Source: Gracilimonas sp. (lineage in GTDB: Bacteria; Bacteroidota; Rhodothermia; Balneolales; Balneolaceae). Taken from it: a stretch of DNA of 64,000 bases. A program made the position numbers and the translations under genes. The stretch is from the NCBI RefSeq assembly GCF_014762685.1, contig NZ_JABURM010000005.1, forward strand, positions 806,001-870,000. Reading direction: 5' to 3'. The notes under the pieces were generated by a model that searched no databases, had not been told where the DNA came from, and was given only the letters and a program-made list of their open reading frames with translations. Of this stretch, positions 44,492 to 54,089 are shown one piece after another (position 1 is the stretch's first letter; each line of letters opens with the position of its first letter).

Positions 44492-45441
44492 CCAAAAACT
44501 TCTTTGAGTGTAGAGTTAAAGTCTTTCTCTAAAACCGGCTCAAAACTACGTCCTGTCAGCATTTCAAATAGCTCTGCATAGCGATGGTATACTTCCATGC
44601 GAAAATCATCCGGCAAGTCCGGTAGGGTTTGTCCTTCCAGGCCCTGAAAGTTATTTTTCATCAGCCATTCGCGAAGGAATTCTTTGGAAAGCTGTTTTTG
44701 CGGAAGACCTTCAGCCTGTCTTTTTTTATATCCGTCCATGTAAAAATACCGGGAAGAATCAGTAGTGTGAACTTCATCAATCAGGGTTAATTCTCCGTTG
44801 AATAATCCAAATTCATATTTGGTGTCTACAAGAATTAACCCTTGCTCTGCAGCTATTTTAGTACCCCGTTCAAACAATTTGAAAGCGATTTCTTTAATTT
44901 CATTCCAAAGGGCAGGATCTACAATTTTTCGGGATATAATTTCTTTTTCAGATATATCTTCATCATGTCCTTCAGCAGCTTTGGTTGCAGGCGTCAGGAT
45001 AGGAGATGGAAATTTATCATGTTCTTTTAATCCATCTGGTAATTTTACTCCGCAAAGTTCTCGGTCGCCTGATTTATAGGTTCTCCATGCATGCCCCGTA
45101 AGGTAGCCGCGAATAACTACTTCTATGGAGATTGGATCACACTTTTTTGCAATTGTTACATTGGGATGTGGAACATCAATTATATGAGTTGCTACAATAT
45201 CCTTTACTTTATCAAAAGAAAATGCAGCCAGTTGATTTAGGATTTGCCCCTTAAAGGGAATGGCTTGCTTCATGATGAAGTCAAAAGCAGAAATGCGGTC
45301 GGTTACTACAATACCGAGCTTTTCGTCTCCTAATTCATATACATCGCGAACTTTTCCTTTATAAGGGGAGGGGAGTCCGGGAACAGTAGTTGAAATTATA
45401 CAGTTATTAAGGGCTTCCTGCGCAGAAAAAAGTTTACTCAC
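44488..45441 (-). CDS. purC: SAICAR synthase (purine biosynthesis)
   Basis: Joins aspartate to CAIR in de novo purine synthesis. 317 residues, of the longer (yeast ADE1-like) type. Motifs: KGKVRDVYELGDEKLGIVVTDRISAFD, VVIRGYLTGHAWRTYKSG, LILVDTKYEFGL and DEVHTTDSSRYF. It overlaps the LacI-family gene by 4 nt and the cupin by 4 nt, an unusual operon for purC. Confidence 0.95.
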   Translation of the reverse strand: MSKLFSAQEALNNCIISTTVPGLPSPYKGKVRDVYELGDEKLGIVVTDRISAFDFIMKQAIPFKGQILNQLAAFSFDKVKDIVATHIIDVPHPNVTIAKKCDPISIEVVIRGYLTGHAWRTYKSGDRELCGVKLPDGLKEHDKFPSPILTPATKAAEGHDEDISEKEIISRKIVDPALWNEIKEIAFKLFERGTKIAAEQGLILVDTKYEFGLFNGELTLIDEVHTTDSSRYFYMDGYKKRQAEGLPQKQLSKEFLREWLMKNNFQGLEGQTLPDLPDDFRMEVYHRYAELFEMLTGRSFEPVLEKDFNSTLKEVFG

Positions 45442-46457
45442 TTTGCTTGTTTATTTTCAGTTGAACCTCGTTGAACCAACACCGGGTTAATAGTAGTTTG
45501 GTAAAGCTCATCATCCGGTTTTTCAATAATCTCAGCCAATCGTTTAGTGGCCTGAACACCAATAGTATACATTTTCTGATCGATGGTGGTAAGGTCTAAA
45601 TATTTACTCAATTTTATATTGTCATACCCCATAATGGCAACATCTTCAGGCACTTTTAACCCCAGCTTGGATAAGGCATAAATTGCACCTACAGCCTGGG
45701 TGTCATTAGAGCAGAAAATAGCATCCGGAAATTTACCTAATTTTTCAAATTTATAAATAGCTTCGAACCCGGCTTCTTCGGTAAACCCCCCATGCTTGGT
45801 GGTATCGCCACTCATGAAAAGATCTTTATCTACCTTTATTTTGTAATTTTTGAGTGCATCAACAAAACCACGTATTCTTTCTTTAGAAGTATGAGATTCC
45901 ACAATGCTTGTAATCATGCCTAACTTTTGGAATCCTTGCTTAACCAAATGCTCGCCGGCTAAATAACCACCTTGGTAATCATTAAGCATAAAATAATTAT
46001 AGGCGGGGTGGGAAGAGTTCACCAAAACGGCCGGCGTTTGTGTGGCCTGTATAAGTTCATGAACAGTATCACTTACATCAATGGAAAGTAAAATAACGGC
46101 ATCTGCAGTTCCTCTGTCAAAAAAGTTTTGGACGCCTTCTTCAGGATTCTTTGATCCCGTATTATACATAATAATATCAAGATCCATTTTCTTGATTTCA
46201 TCTTTTACGCCTTTTAAGACTTCATTAAAATATGGCGTTGTGAAGGAAGGAACGGCTATTGCCAGCATTTGAGGCTCCTTACTGGCTAGTTTGCGGGCGT
46301 TAACCTGAGGGCGAAAATTTAATTCCTTAATAACTTTTTCAACTTTCTCTTTTGTAGCCTTAGATACATTCTCGGATCCATTAAGTACCCTAGAGACTGT
46401 AGAAATTGCAACCTCTGCTTTTTTAGCAACCTCATAAATGGTAACTTTTTTATTCAT
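45438..46457 (-). CDS. LacI-family transcriptional regulator
   Basis: 339 residues: N-terminal helix-turn-helix TIYEVAKKAEVAISTVSRVLNG and hinge RPQVNARKLAS, then a periplasmic-binding-like effector domain (LAIAVPSFTTPYFNEVLKGV, FCSNDTQAVGAIYAL, VPEDVAIMGYDNI). It is translationally coupled to purC (4-nt overlap), so a purine-type effector is possible, but LacI members mostly bind sugars. No operator with clear dyad symmetry was found in the 203-nt region upstream. Confidence 0.93.
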   Translation of the reverse strand: MNKKVTIYEVAKKAEVAISTVSRVLNGSENVSKATKEKVEKVIKELNFRPQVNARKLASKEPQMLAIAVPSFTTPYFNEVLKGVKDEIKKMDLDIIMYNTGSKNPEEGVQNFFDRGTADAVILLSIDVSDTVHELIQATQTPAVLVNSSHPAYNYFMLNDYQGGYLAGEHLVKQGFQKLGMITSIVESHTSKERIRGFVDALKNYKIKVDKDLFMSGDTTKHGGFTEEAGFEAIYKFEKLGKFPDAIFCSNDTQAVGAIYALSKLGLKVPEDVAIMGYDNIKLSKYLDLTTIDQKMYTIGVQATKRLAEIIEKPDDELYQTTINPVLVQRGSTENKQAK

Positions 46458-46660
46458 TACGCCTGAACTATTTAGTACTATGTATTAATTAGGTTAATAA
46501 CATAATAGAGAACTATTAACTCAATATAACCATTTTCAAGTTGCAAGTATAAACATCTTCTTTTCAAAATGTTATCCTTATAAATTGAAAATAACTATTC
46601 GTTGACGGGAACTATTTCGATGTGAATAAAGCTTTAGCAAGAGAGAAAAATTTTATTTAA

Positions 46661-47635
46661 ATGACAAATATCTTAAATATTCCATATCAATTTATTCGTC
46701 CGATATACGAGAAGACCGCTTTCCATAAATCTGTAATTGAAGATTTGGAAGATGACAATCTCAAGAAAGCTTATTCTCATTGTCGTTTTATTACCAGAAA
46801 GCATGCGAAAACATTTTACATGGCTACCCGCTTTTTACCCAATGAAAAACAACGGGGTATTTTTGCAATCTATGGTTTATGCCGATACCTGGATGATTTA
46901 GTGGATGAAGCTGAAGATTTAATTCACGACCAAAAAATAACTTTTGATCAGGTTGATGAAAAACTGCAAGCTTTCAAGCAGAGACTGATTGACGTTTATG
47001 ATGAAAAAATTGTAGATGATCCGATCCTTACGGCTTTTGCCGATACGCTGAAAAAATATCAAATATCCATTGAACTTCCTTTTATCCTGATGGATGGAGT
47101 TAAAATGGATCTTGTTAAGGATCGTTTTGAAAACTTTGAAGAAGTTTATGACTATTCATATAAAGTAGCTTCTGTAGTTGGTTTAATGACCAGTGAAGTT
47201 TTTGGATATATGGATGAAGAAGCTCTTGACTATGCCGTTGACTTAGGTATTGCGATGCAGTTGACTAATATTCTCCGGGATGTAGGGGAGGATCTCATGC
47301 GTGGGCGGATCTATCTTCCCGCAGAAGACTTGAAAAAGTTTGACGTTACAGAAGAAGACCTTTCTTCCGGGTTACTGAATGAAAACTTTATTGAGATGAT
47401 GAAGTTTCAGATTAACAGAACCAGACACTTTTACACTAAAGCGGATTTGGGAATACCTTTATTATCAAGTGATAGCAGGCTTCCTGTTTACCTTGCGCGC
47501 CATAACTACAGCAGAATTTTAAATAAAATCGAAGAAAACAATTATAATGTTTTCGACAATCGAGCCTATCTCAATTACACCGAAAAATTATCCATTCTCC
47601 CCCGTGTTTTGTTAGATATGAAAACAGCCGGGTAA
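46661..47635 (+). CDS. crtB: Phytoene/squalene synthase family
   Basis: 324 residues, head-to-head prenyl transferase. The Asp-rich motifs are YGLCRYLDDLVDEAED and MQLTNILRDVGEDLMRGRIYLP. The length and second motif favour phytoene synthase (carotenoid) over squalene synthase, but no other crt gene is nearby to confirm. Divergent from the LacI operon. Confidence 0.88.
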   Translation: MTNILNIPYQFIRPIYEKTAFHKSVIEDLEDDNLKKAYSHCRFITRKHAKTFYMATRFLPNEKQRGIFAIYGLCRYLDDLVDEAEDLIHDQKITFDQVDEKLQAFKQRLIDVYDEKIVDDPILTAFADTLKKYQISIELPFILMDGVKMDLVKDRFENFEEVYDYSYKVASVVGLMTSEVFGYMDEEALDYAVDLGIAMQLTNILRDVGEDLMRGRIYLPAEDLKKFDVTEEDLSSGLLNENFIEMMKFQINRTRHFYTKADLGIPLLSSDSRLPVYLARHNYSRILNKIEENNYNVFDNRAYLNYTEKLSILPRVLLDMKTAG

Positions 47636-47704
47636 AATCTGCTTTTTGGCTTGGAGAATCATGCCGTAAAGTCCTATCATTAGGCAAAAACAAAACAGGA
47701 TTTT

Positions 47705-49195
47705 ATGGCTGAAATAAATAAAGTACTGATCGCAAATCGTGGAGAAATTGCACTTAGGGTAATTCACACTTGTAAGGAATTGGGGATTAAAACAGTGGCG
47801 GTGTATTCAAGACCTGATGCACATGCTCCACACGTCCTTCATGCCGATGAAGCCGTTTTTATTGGAGAAGCGGCTTCTTCGGAAAGTTATCTGGTTATAG
47901 ATAAAATCATTGATGCCGTTAAGCAAACAGGCGCTGATGCTGTGCATCCTGGATATGGGTTTTTGAGTGAAAATGCATCTTTTGCGGAACGATGTAAGAA
48001 GGAAGGGATCATATTTATAGGGCCGGAACCGAAGGCTATACGATTAATGGGAGATAAAACAGAAGCACGCGAGTTAGTAACAAAGGCAAATATTCCAACA
48101 CCGCCTGGGTTAAAAAGCGAACTGAAGGATATTGAGGAGGCCCGGAGTGTTGCAGATGATATCGGTTATCCCATTTTGGTAAAAGCTGCTGCCGGAGGTG
48201 GAGGAAAGGGAATGCGTATTGTCCATAAAAAAGAAGAATTTGAAGCAAGTATAAAAGCTGCGAAATCAGAAGCCAAGAATGCTTTTGGCGATGACCGCAT
48301 TTATATCGAGAAATATCTTGAACAACCCCGCCATGTTGAATTTCAGATAATTGCAGATACTCATGGGAATGTGCTTCACGTTTTTGACCGGGAATGTTCG
48401 GTACAACGTAGGCATCAAAAGGTAATTGAAGAAGCTCCTTGCGCTGTCTTGACTCCGGAACTTCGAGAGAGAATGGCAGAATCTGCAATAAAAGCAGCTA
48501 AAGCTTGTGATTATGTTGGAGCGGGTACCATTGAGTTTATGATTGACAAGAATATGGATTTCTATTTTCTGGAAATGAATACTCGTCTTCAGGTAGAACA
48601 CCCTGTAACTGAAATGATTTCAGGCGTTGATTTGGTTGCGCTGCAAATTTTAGTTGCTGAAGGGAAAAAGCTACCCTTTAAACAGGAAGATTTAGCTATT
48701 AATGGCCACGCTATCGAATGCCGTATTTATGCAGAAGATCCTGCAGACAACTTTCTGCCGAGTACCGGATTACTTTTAAAACATCGTATCCCAACCGGAT
48801 CAGGCATTCGGGTTGATGCCGGGGTGGAAGAGGGGCAGCAAATTACTATCAATTATGACCCCATGATCTCTAAACTAAGTGTGCATGGACCGGATCGTGA
48901 GACAGCTCGTAAACGTATGCTTCGGGCTCTTGATGAATATGAGATTGCCGGATGTAAAACCACAATACCATTTTGTGAATTCACACTAAATCATCCGGAT
49001 TTTATAGAGGCAAAATATGATACGCATTTTGTCCCAAATCATTTCACGCCGGAAAAAATGCAACCCCGGCAATCAGAAAGTGATGTATCCGTGGCAGCGG
49101 CATTACTTAAAGGTATCTCTGAAAATAATTCAGAACCCTCATTATCACTTGAGGCATCAAGTGACAGCATGTGGTGGAAAAACCGCAGGGAGTAA
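47705..49195 (+). CDS. accC: Biotin carboxylase
   Basis: 496 residues, ATP-grasp biotin carboxylase that carboxylates biotin on a carrier protein. Motifs: VLIANRGEIALRVI, HPGYGFLSENA, KAAAGGGGKGMRIV, FQIIADTHGNVLHVFDRECS, EMNTRLQVEHPVTE. About 45 residues beyond the usual end (after THFVPNHF) are Ser/Glu-rich. No biotin carrier or carboxyltransferase is encoded nearby, so it could serve acetyl-CoA or another acyl-CoA carboxylase. Confidence 0.94.
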   Translation: MAEINKVLIANRGEIALRVIHTCKELGIKTVAVYSRPDAHAPHVLHADEAVFIGEAASSESYLVIDKIIDAVKQTGADAVHPGYGFLSENASFAERCKKEGIIFIGPEPKAIRLMGDKTEARELVTKANIPTPPGLKSELKDIEEARSVADDIGYPILVKAAAGGGGKGMRIVHKKEEFEASIKAAKSEAKNAFGDDRIYIEKYLEQPRHVEFQIIADTHGNVLHVFDRECSVQRRHQKVIEEAPCAVLTPELRERMAESAIKAAKACDYVGAGTIEFMIDKNMDFYFLEMNTRLQVEHPVTEMISGVDLVALQILVAEGKKLPFKQEDLAINGHAIECRIYAEDPADNFLPSTGLLLKHRIPTGSGIRVDAGVEEGQQITINYDPMISKLSVHGPDRETARKRMLRALDEYEIAGCKTTIPFCEFTLNHPDFIEAKYDTHFVPNHFTPEKMQPRQSESDVSVAAALLKGISENNSEPSLSLEASSDSMWWKNRRE

Positions 49196-49203
49196 AAACA
49201 GAT

Positions 49204-50139
49204 TTGAAATCTAAGGCTGATAAAAGAAAATTATTCAACCAGCTTAAGAAGTTAAGTACGGAAGGGAGAAACCAGGAAACTATGGAGATTGATCTGGCTT
49301 CTTCTCGTGAAATAGCCCGTCTTATAAACAGTGAGGACCAAAAAGTAGCCCTCCAGGTAGAAAAAAGGCTCGATATCATTGCCGAGGTTATAGATTTAGC
49401 CAGTGATGCTTTTCAATTAGGTGGAAGGCTCTTGTATTTTGGGGCAGGCACAAGCGGGCGCTTAGGAGTACTTGATGCAGCCGAATGCCCTCCAACTTTT
49501 GGCGTATCTCAGGAGAAGGTACAGGGGTTTATTGCCGGCGGTAAGGACGCAATGTTTGTAGCCCAGGAAGGAGCAGAAGATTCAGAGGAGATTGGCGCGA
49601 AAGCGGTGGATGAGGTGAAATCCGCACCTCCTGATATAATATGTGGTATTGCTGCCAGTGGACGCACCCCATATGTGCATGGTGCCATTAAGGAGGCCGG
49701 TAAAAGAGGGTGTAAAACCATTTTGGTTACCACGGTACCTGCCGAACAAATTGATTTGGAGGTTGATTATTTAATTGATGTTCCGGTAGGCCCGGAAGTT
49801 ATCATGGGAAGTACACGTATGAAAAGCGGAACAGCACAGAAAATGGTTTTGAATATGATTACCACGGGGGCAATGATTCGTCAAGGCAAAATCTATGAAA
49901 ATGTAATGGTCGATCTAATGTTATCTAATCAGAAGTTAGCAGAGCGTGCCAAACGAATCTTAATGATTTTTTCTGAGATCGACTATGAGAAAGCTGAAAA
50001 ATTATTATTAAGCGCAGAAGGCCATGTGAAAACAGCACTGTTAATGGCATTGGGAGATTTGAATGTTGACGAGTCGCGTAAATTATTAACCGAGCACAAC
50101 GGCTTTGTCAGAAAAGCTCTTTTAAGTTTGGAAAAATAA
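49204..50139 (+). CDS. murQ: N-acetylmuramic acid 6-phosphate etherase
   Basis: Cleaves the lactyl ether of MurNAc-6-phosphate in cell-wall recycling. About 311 residues, SIS fold. Motifs: LLYFGAGTSGRLGVLDAAE, CPPTFGVS, GIAASGRTPYVHGA and MGSTRMKSGTAQKMVLNM. Two starts are possible: TTG 49204, with GGGAG 11 nt upstream and a family-like length, or GTG 49171, which would overlap accC by 25 nt. I prefer the former. It is followed 2 nt later by plsC. Confidence 0.92.
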   Translation: MKSKADKRKLFNQLKKLSTEGRNQETMEIDLASSREIARLINSEDQKVALQVEKRLDIIAEVIDLASDAFQLGGRLLYFGAGTSGRLGVLDAAECPPTFGVSQEKVQGFIAGGKDAMFVAQEGAEDSEEIGAKAVDEVKSAPPDIICGIAASGRTPYVHGAIKEAGKRGCKTILVTTVPAEQIDLEVDYLIDVPVGPEVIMGSTRMKSGTAQKMVLNMITTGAMIRQGKIYENVMVDLMLSNQKLAERAKRILMIFSEIDYEKAEKLLLSAEGHVKTALLMALGDLNVDESRKLLTEHNGFVRKALLSLEK

Positions 50140-50141
50140 TA

Positions 50142-50867
50142 ATGAGAACCCTGTTCAGTATTTTTGTATTTACGTATTTCAGCTTTCTTTTCTTGGTCTT
50201 TTTTGTAATTATATCGTTGGTCTTTGTTACTACATTTCCTTTTGATAAGTATCGTAAAGCACCGAATTTTACATTGTCCATAATGGCTCGTTTTATGATG
50301 AAAGCGAGTCCGTGGTGGAAGATTGAAATAGAAGGAGCAGAGAAATTTAATCCCGATGAACCAACTATTTTCTTATCCAACCACCAGAGTTTTCTGGATA
50401 TGGCACTCATTTATCATCTCCCTTGGAAGATGAAATGGGTATCAAAAAAGAGCCTTACATATATACCGGTAATGGGATGGTTGGTTTGGTTAACCGGGCA
50501 CCTCACCATTAACAGATCCAGTACAACAGCATTGAAGAAGCTGGAGAACTTAGTGGAGCCGTTAAATAATTTGGTTCCGGTTATGATATTTCCTGAAGGG
50601 ACCCGGGCAATGGACGGGGAACTTAAAACGTTTAAGAACGGAGCCTTTCTCTTGTCCTTGGAGCACGGTTTTAAACTACAGCCAATGGTGATAGATGGAG
50701 GGCATTCGGCTATGCCTCCGGGTTCAAAAAAACTAAACCCAAAAGTTACTTTTAAATTAAAAGTATTAGAGGCAATCAATCCTGAAAAATTCAATGATTT
50801 GAAGGAATTGAAGGATTATGTACGGTCGCTTATGAAAGATGAATTGACAGAATTGAGACAAACTTGA
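50142..50867 (+). CDS. plsC: 1-Acyl-glycerol-3-phosphate acyltransferase
   Basis: Phospholipid synthesis enzyme. 241 residues, with an N-terminal hydrophobic helix (YFSFLFLVFFVIISLVF). The catalytic HX4D motif is SNHQSFLDMAL; motif III is FPEGTRAMDGELKTFKNGAF. It lies 2 nt after murQ, and its stop overlaps the next start (TTGA). Confidence 0.93.
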   Translation: MRTLFSIFVFTYFSFLFLVFFVIISLVFVTTFPFDKYRKAPNFTLSIMARFMMKASPWWKIEIEGAEKFNPDEPTIFLSNHQSFLDMALIYHLPWKMKWVSKKSLTYIPVMGWLVWLTGHLTINRSSTTALKKLENLVEPLNNLVPVMIFPEGTRAMDGELKTFKNGAFLLSLEHGFKLQPMVIDGGHSAMPPGSKKLNPKVTFKLKVLEAINPEKFNDLKELKDYVRSLMKDELTELRQT

Positions 50868-51541
50868 TTAATAAAATTCGTGATATATATTACGACGAAC
50901 TTGAGCATCAACATCGCTTTATGTTGTCGTTGATATATGCTGAATTAATTGTTTTAATGATCCTTAAATTCTGGCCCGCACAGGTTGCTCCCCCTGAAAA
51001 TTTTGAATATTCATATAATGATGAAGCTATTTATGTAGAACGTGCAATTATAACCCGGCAGTCGTCAGCACCCGCAGCTCCTCCAAAGCCCCGAGTTCCG
51101 GTACCCGTTCCCAATGATGAAGTAATAGAAGAGGAAATCGATTTCCCTGAATTTGAAGATGTTTTTTCAAAGCTTGATGCGGATGGAGACCAGGGGTTAT
51201 CAAGTGTTGGAGGAGAAGGTGAGTTAGTCGGGAGTCCGGAACGCCCTCCGGGATTGATTCGAATTGTTGAACCTACAACTCCGGATGCGGCAAAGAGAGC
51301 AAATATCAAAGCGCAGATTATTGTCACATTTTTGGTAGGTACTGACGGGGAAGTTGAGGACGCTTTTATATCGGAAATTCGACTATATGATGGGGACTCT
51401 TACAAGGTGGTAGATCGCATAGGATATGGTTTAATGGAAGCTACCCTTGAAGCTGCCTTAAAATGGAGATTTCGTCCTGCCAGAGATCAGGGAGCGCCTG
51501 TTAAAACCTATGTAGAAAATAGTTTTAATATTGGCTTTTAA
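50864..51541 (+). CDS. TonB-like C-terminal domain protein
   Basis: 225 residues: a short cytoplasmic start, one membrane helix (MLSLIYAELIVLMILKFW), a Pro-rich periplasmic stretch (PAAPPKPRVPVPVP), then a TonB C-terminal-like fold (NIKAQIIVTFLVGTDGEVED, LEAALKWRFRPARDQG). Energy transducers of this type couple proton motive force to outer-membrane receptors; no ExbB/ExbD genes are near. The start is TTG 50864, overlapping plsC by 4 nt. A longer ATG start is not available. Confidence 0.85.
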   Translation: MINKIRDIYYDELEHQHRFMLSLIYAELIVLMILKFWPAQVAPPENFEYSYNDEAIYVERAIITRQSSAPAAPPKPRVPVPVPNDEVIEEEIDFPEFEDVFSKLDADGDQGLSSVGGEGELVGSPERPPGLIRIVEPTTPDAAKRANIKAQIIVTFLVGTDGEVEDAFISEIRLYDGDSYKVVDRIGYGLMEATLEAALKWRFRPARDQGAPVKTYVENSFNIGF

Positions 51542-51609
51542 TTCGTTGATATAGGATATAAATACTTCTATCTTAGGCGCCCTTCGACGGGCTTTCATCT
51601 ATAACAAAC

Positions 51610-51703
<94 letters not shown>

Positions 51704-51873
51704 TCTTTTTTTGAAGTTTATTCAGGTGCAATGATTCCTTCTCAGGTAAATAAGGGATATCTGTTAAGACAGATATTATTTGAATGAATGGAATAAATTA
51801 TCTGCACTCGCACCAATCGCATGGTAATTGATTTGTTTATCAATCAAAATCTTTAAGCAATCCCCCCTTGGAT

Positions 51874-52323
51874 TTACTTATTTCTGTTTTGCTTTCTTCG
51901 AATGATGTAACCGTCCAATGACCATTTCCCTCCTCCGTAGATAAAGAAAACGATCAGAAGAATAAGTACCAGAATAGAATACTCCAATTGAGCAGCCTTA
52001 CCTAAAAATATATCTCTGGCATGTACGAAAAACACGGCTCCGGCTAAAATGGGTATTTGAACAGCTGTTGCCAGTCTGGTAATTAATCCAAAGGCAAGCA
52101 TCAAGCCGCCTGCAAGATGAGCCCCTACAACATAATGAGCTACCACAAAGGATGATATAGGTATATTACCCTCGATCATTGCGTAAACTTCAGAGATATT
52201 TTCTACAAAGTAGAATCCTTTATAAAAAAGTAGGATACCTAAACATATGCGAAGTATTTCGATTGCTTCATGGCGATGCTCTCTCATCCACTTCAAAGCA
52301 GGATGGTTAATTGTCTTATTCAT
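51874..52323 (-). CDS. DoxX-family membrane protein
   Basis: 149 residues with four hydrophobic segments (ILRICLGILLFYKGFYFV; VAHYVVGAHLAGGLMLAFGL; VQIPILAGAVFFV; YSILVLILLIVFFIYGGG). The pattern fits DoxX/SURF4-like small membrane proteins of uncertain function. It stands alone between tRNA-Ser and the phosphopantetheinyl transferase gene. Confidence 0.83.
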   Translation of the reverse strand: MNKTINHPALKWMREHRHEAIEILRICLGILLFYKGFYFVENISEVYAMIEGNIPISSFVVAHYVVGAHLAGGLMLAFGLITRLATAVQIPILAGAVFFVHARDIFLGKAAQLEYSILVLILLIVFFIYGGGKWSLDGYIIRRKQNRNK

Positions 52324-52592
52324 GCAACCTCCCTTATATAGTGTTTAAATTTTAATCCTCCTGCCTTCTTCAACAATCACCCGGCCTAAATCAGTCCGCT
52401 ATTTTTAAAGCAAAAGCCTAAGCCGCATGTATTTACATGGCCTTAGAAAATTTTAATTAATAGAAATCCATGATCTTAACTCAGGATTAATGAGAAATAG
52501 ATAGCAAAAGAGGATGAGTATGTTTGGGTATTTTTCGCTTTTCTTATTTATCAATTCACTCATTTCTTTTGAAAATCATTATACTTGCCTTG

Positions 52593-53231
52593 ATGAAAAT
52601 AGTGAATACCTCTCATATTAAAAACTGGCCGAATAAAGTGATTTTAGGTGTGGCCGATATTTCTTCGGAACTGCCTACCGGGATCTTATCACCCTCGGAA
52701 AGCAAAGAGTATGATTCTTTTAAAAATCTCAACAGAAAGGCAGAATATCTGTCAGCAAGAACACTTTTGAAGTTTTTGCTTTCATCCTCAGAGGTTGATG
52801 AAAAAAATGTAATATTGAGTAGAGAAGAGGGAGGGAAGCCTTTTGCTAAGCTGGGCGATGAACATCTACATGTAAGCTTTTCACATTCTCCTCATAAAGT
52901 ATATTGTGCACTTTCAAAGAAGTTTGATATTGGAGTGGATGTAGAACCCTTAAAAAGAAAAATACCACTCAAATTGGTCAACCGGATCTTATCAGACTCA
53001 GAGAAAAAAAAGCCAAATTCACTTAACCCGATTCAGGTCTGGACGATAAAAGAAGCAGTTGTAAAGCTTTTAGGAACAGGGCTTCGTACAAACCTGAACG
53101 AACTTTCGATCGAGCAAAATGAGAAATCTCAGATTTATGTAAGATTTAACAATGAAAAATTGATTGAAATTTGTAGTTTTAGTCAATCAGATCATCAGAT
53201 AGCATTAGCTTATCAAAGCCTACATATTTGA
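52593..53231 (+). CDS. 4'-Phosphopantetheinyl transferase
   Basis: 212 residues, Sfp-type enzyme that loads phosphopantetheine on carrier proteins. Magnesium and catalytic motifs: FDIGVDVEPLKRK and WTIKEAVVKLLGTGL; the upstream VILSREEGGKPFAKL and HVSFSHSP are typical. The ATG at 52593 is chosen; the longer TTG frame at 52524 adds a hydrophobic stretch not expected in the family. The target carrier is not in the window. Confidence 0.9.
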   Translation: MKIVNTSHIKNWPNKVILGVADISSELPTGILSPSESKEYDSFKNLNRKAEYLSARTLLKFLLSSSEVDEKNVILSREEGGKPFAKLGDEHLHVSFSHSPHKVYCALSKKFDIGVDVEPLKRKIPLKLVNRILSDSEKKKPNSLNPIQVWTIKEAVVKLLGTGLRTNLNELSIEQNEKSQIYVRFNNEKLIEICSFSQSDHQIALAYQSLHI

Positions 53232-53245
53232 TAGAAAATCAGAAA

Positions 53246-53299
53246 AGCTCAAAGGCACCATTTCAAATTGGTTAAGGAAAGGTGTCTTTGAGCTTTTTT
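53246..53299 (+). terminator. Strong intrinsic terminator after the phosphopantetheinyl transferase gene
   Basis: The 14-bp arms AGCTCAAAGGCACC and GGTGTCTTTGAGCT (one G-U) have a 21-nt loop, then six T. It begins 15 nt after the stop codon. Confidence 0.92.
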
Positions 53300-53335
53300 A
53301 GTAGCATAAAGAATTTTATATATCATCAGAGCATT

Positions 53336-54088
53336 ATGGAAGTCAAACACCTCACACAGCAAGAGATTAAGAATCATATAAAGGAAGCAAAACAGTTAAA
53401 TACAAACTCTGAGCATGTTCGAATGCTGTTTGTTCCAAACAAGATTGACGAACATAATTTTGGAGAATTATGTACGACTTACAAAACCGTAATCGATCAA
53501 GAATTTGATACCGTTGTAGTCATTGAATCTTATACTGGTCGCCTCCAGAAAAAATTGGCCATGCCTTCCAATAAAGTATTTGAAACCCGTTTCGGGGAAG
53601 TGCCGGTAAATGATTATTTACGCAATGAATTTTGCGATGAAGAAGATGATTTCTTTATAGCAGATGAAGGGTATAGCAAAGAAATGAGTTTATATACGCA
53701 GTTACCCATCTTACAATCCTGTTTCACAGATTTTGAAGTGGTAAGTTTACAAATAGGTGATTATGACCCCGCTATTGTCAGGGAACTTGCATTTACCCTG
53801 GATGAATTACTTTTAAACAGGAATGCTCTTATAGTCTATTGTTGTGACGTGCCGGCAAGCAATCCGGAAGAGTTAGAGAAATTACGTTCTCTGGTCGTTG
53901 AGAATAAAGAATCGGGCTTGTTACATTATCTGAACAGTAATGAGAAAACTGTGAAGGGTGCACGAGCTTTTATGAGCGGGATTTTGGTAGCCCGCTCTTG
54001 GGGATATGATGTTGAATTTCTGGATCACATAGAATCCGCAAATAATATTTGTGGATATGCCAAACGGACTCAACCTCAAATGGTTTAA
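53336..54088 (+). CDS. MEMO-like protein with degenerate metal site
   Basis: 250 residues. The fold pattern matches MEMO1/AmmeMemoRadiSam B: FDTVVVIES (strand before the first motif), FGEVPVND, then EMSLYTQLPILQSCF, which parallels the MEMO stretch EHSxExQLPFxQ. NALIVYCCDVPASN parallels the usual SSDxSH segment. The histidines that bind metal in MEMO are absent, so it is probably not the same enzyme, if an enzyme at all. The ATG at 53336 is used because the frame upstream runs into the terminator. The family call is moderate; function unknown. Confidence 0.58.
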   Translation: MEVKHLTQQEIKNHIKEAKQLNTNSEHVRMLFVPNKIDEHNFGELCTTYKTVIDQEFDTVVVIESYTGRLQKKLAMPSNKVFETRFGEVPVNDYLRNEFCDEEDDFFIADEGYSKEMSLYTQLPILQSCFTDFEVVSLQIGDYDPAIVRELAFTLDELLLNRNALIVYCCDVPASNPEELEKLRSLVVENKESGLLHYLNSNEKTVKGARAFMSGILVARSWGYDVEFLDHIESANNICGYAKRTQPQMV

Positions 54089-54089
54089 T

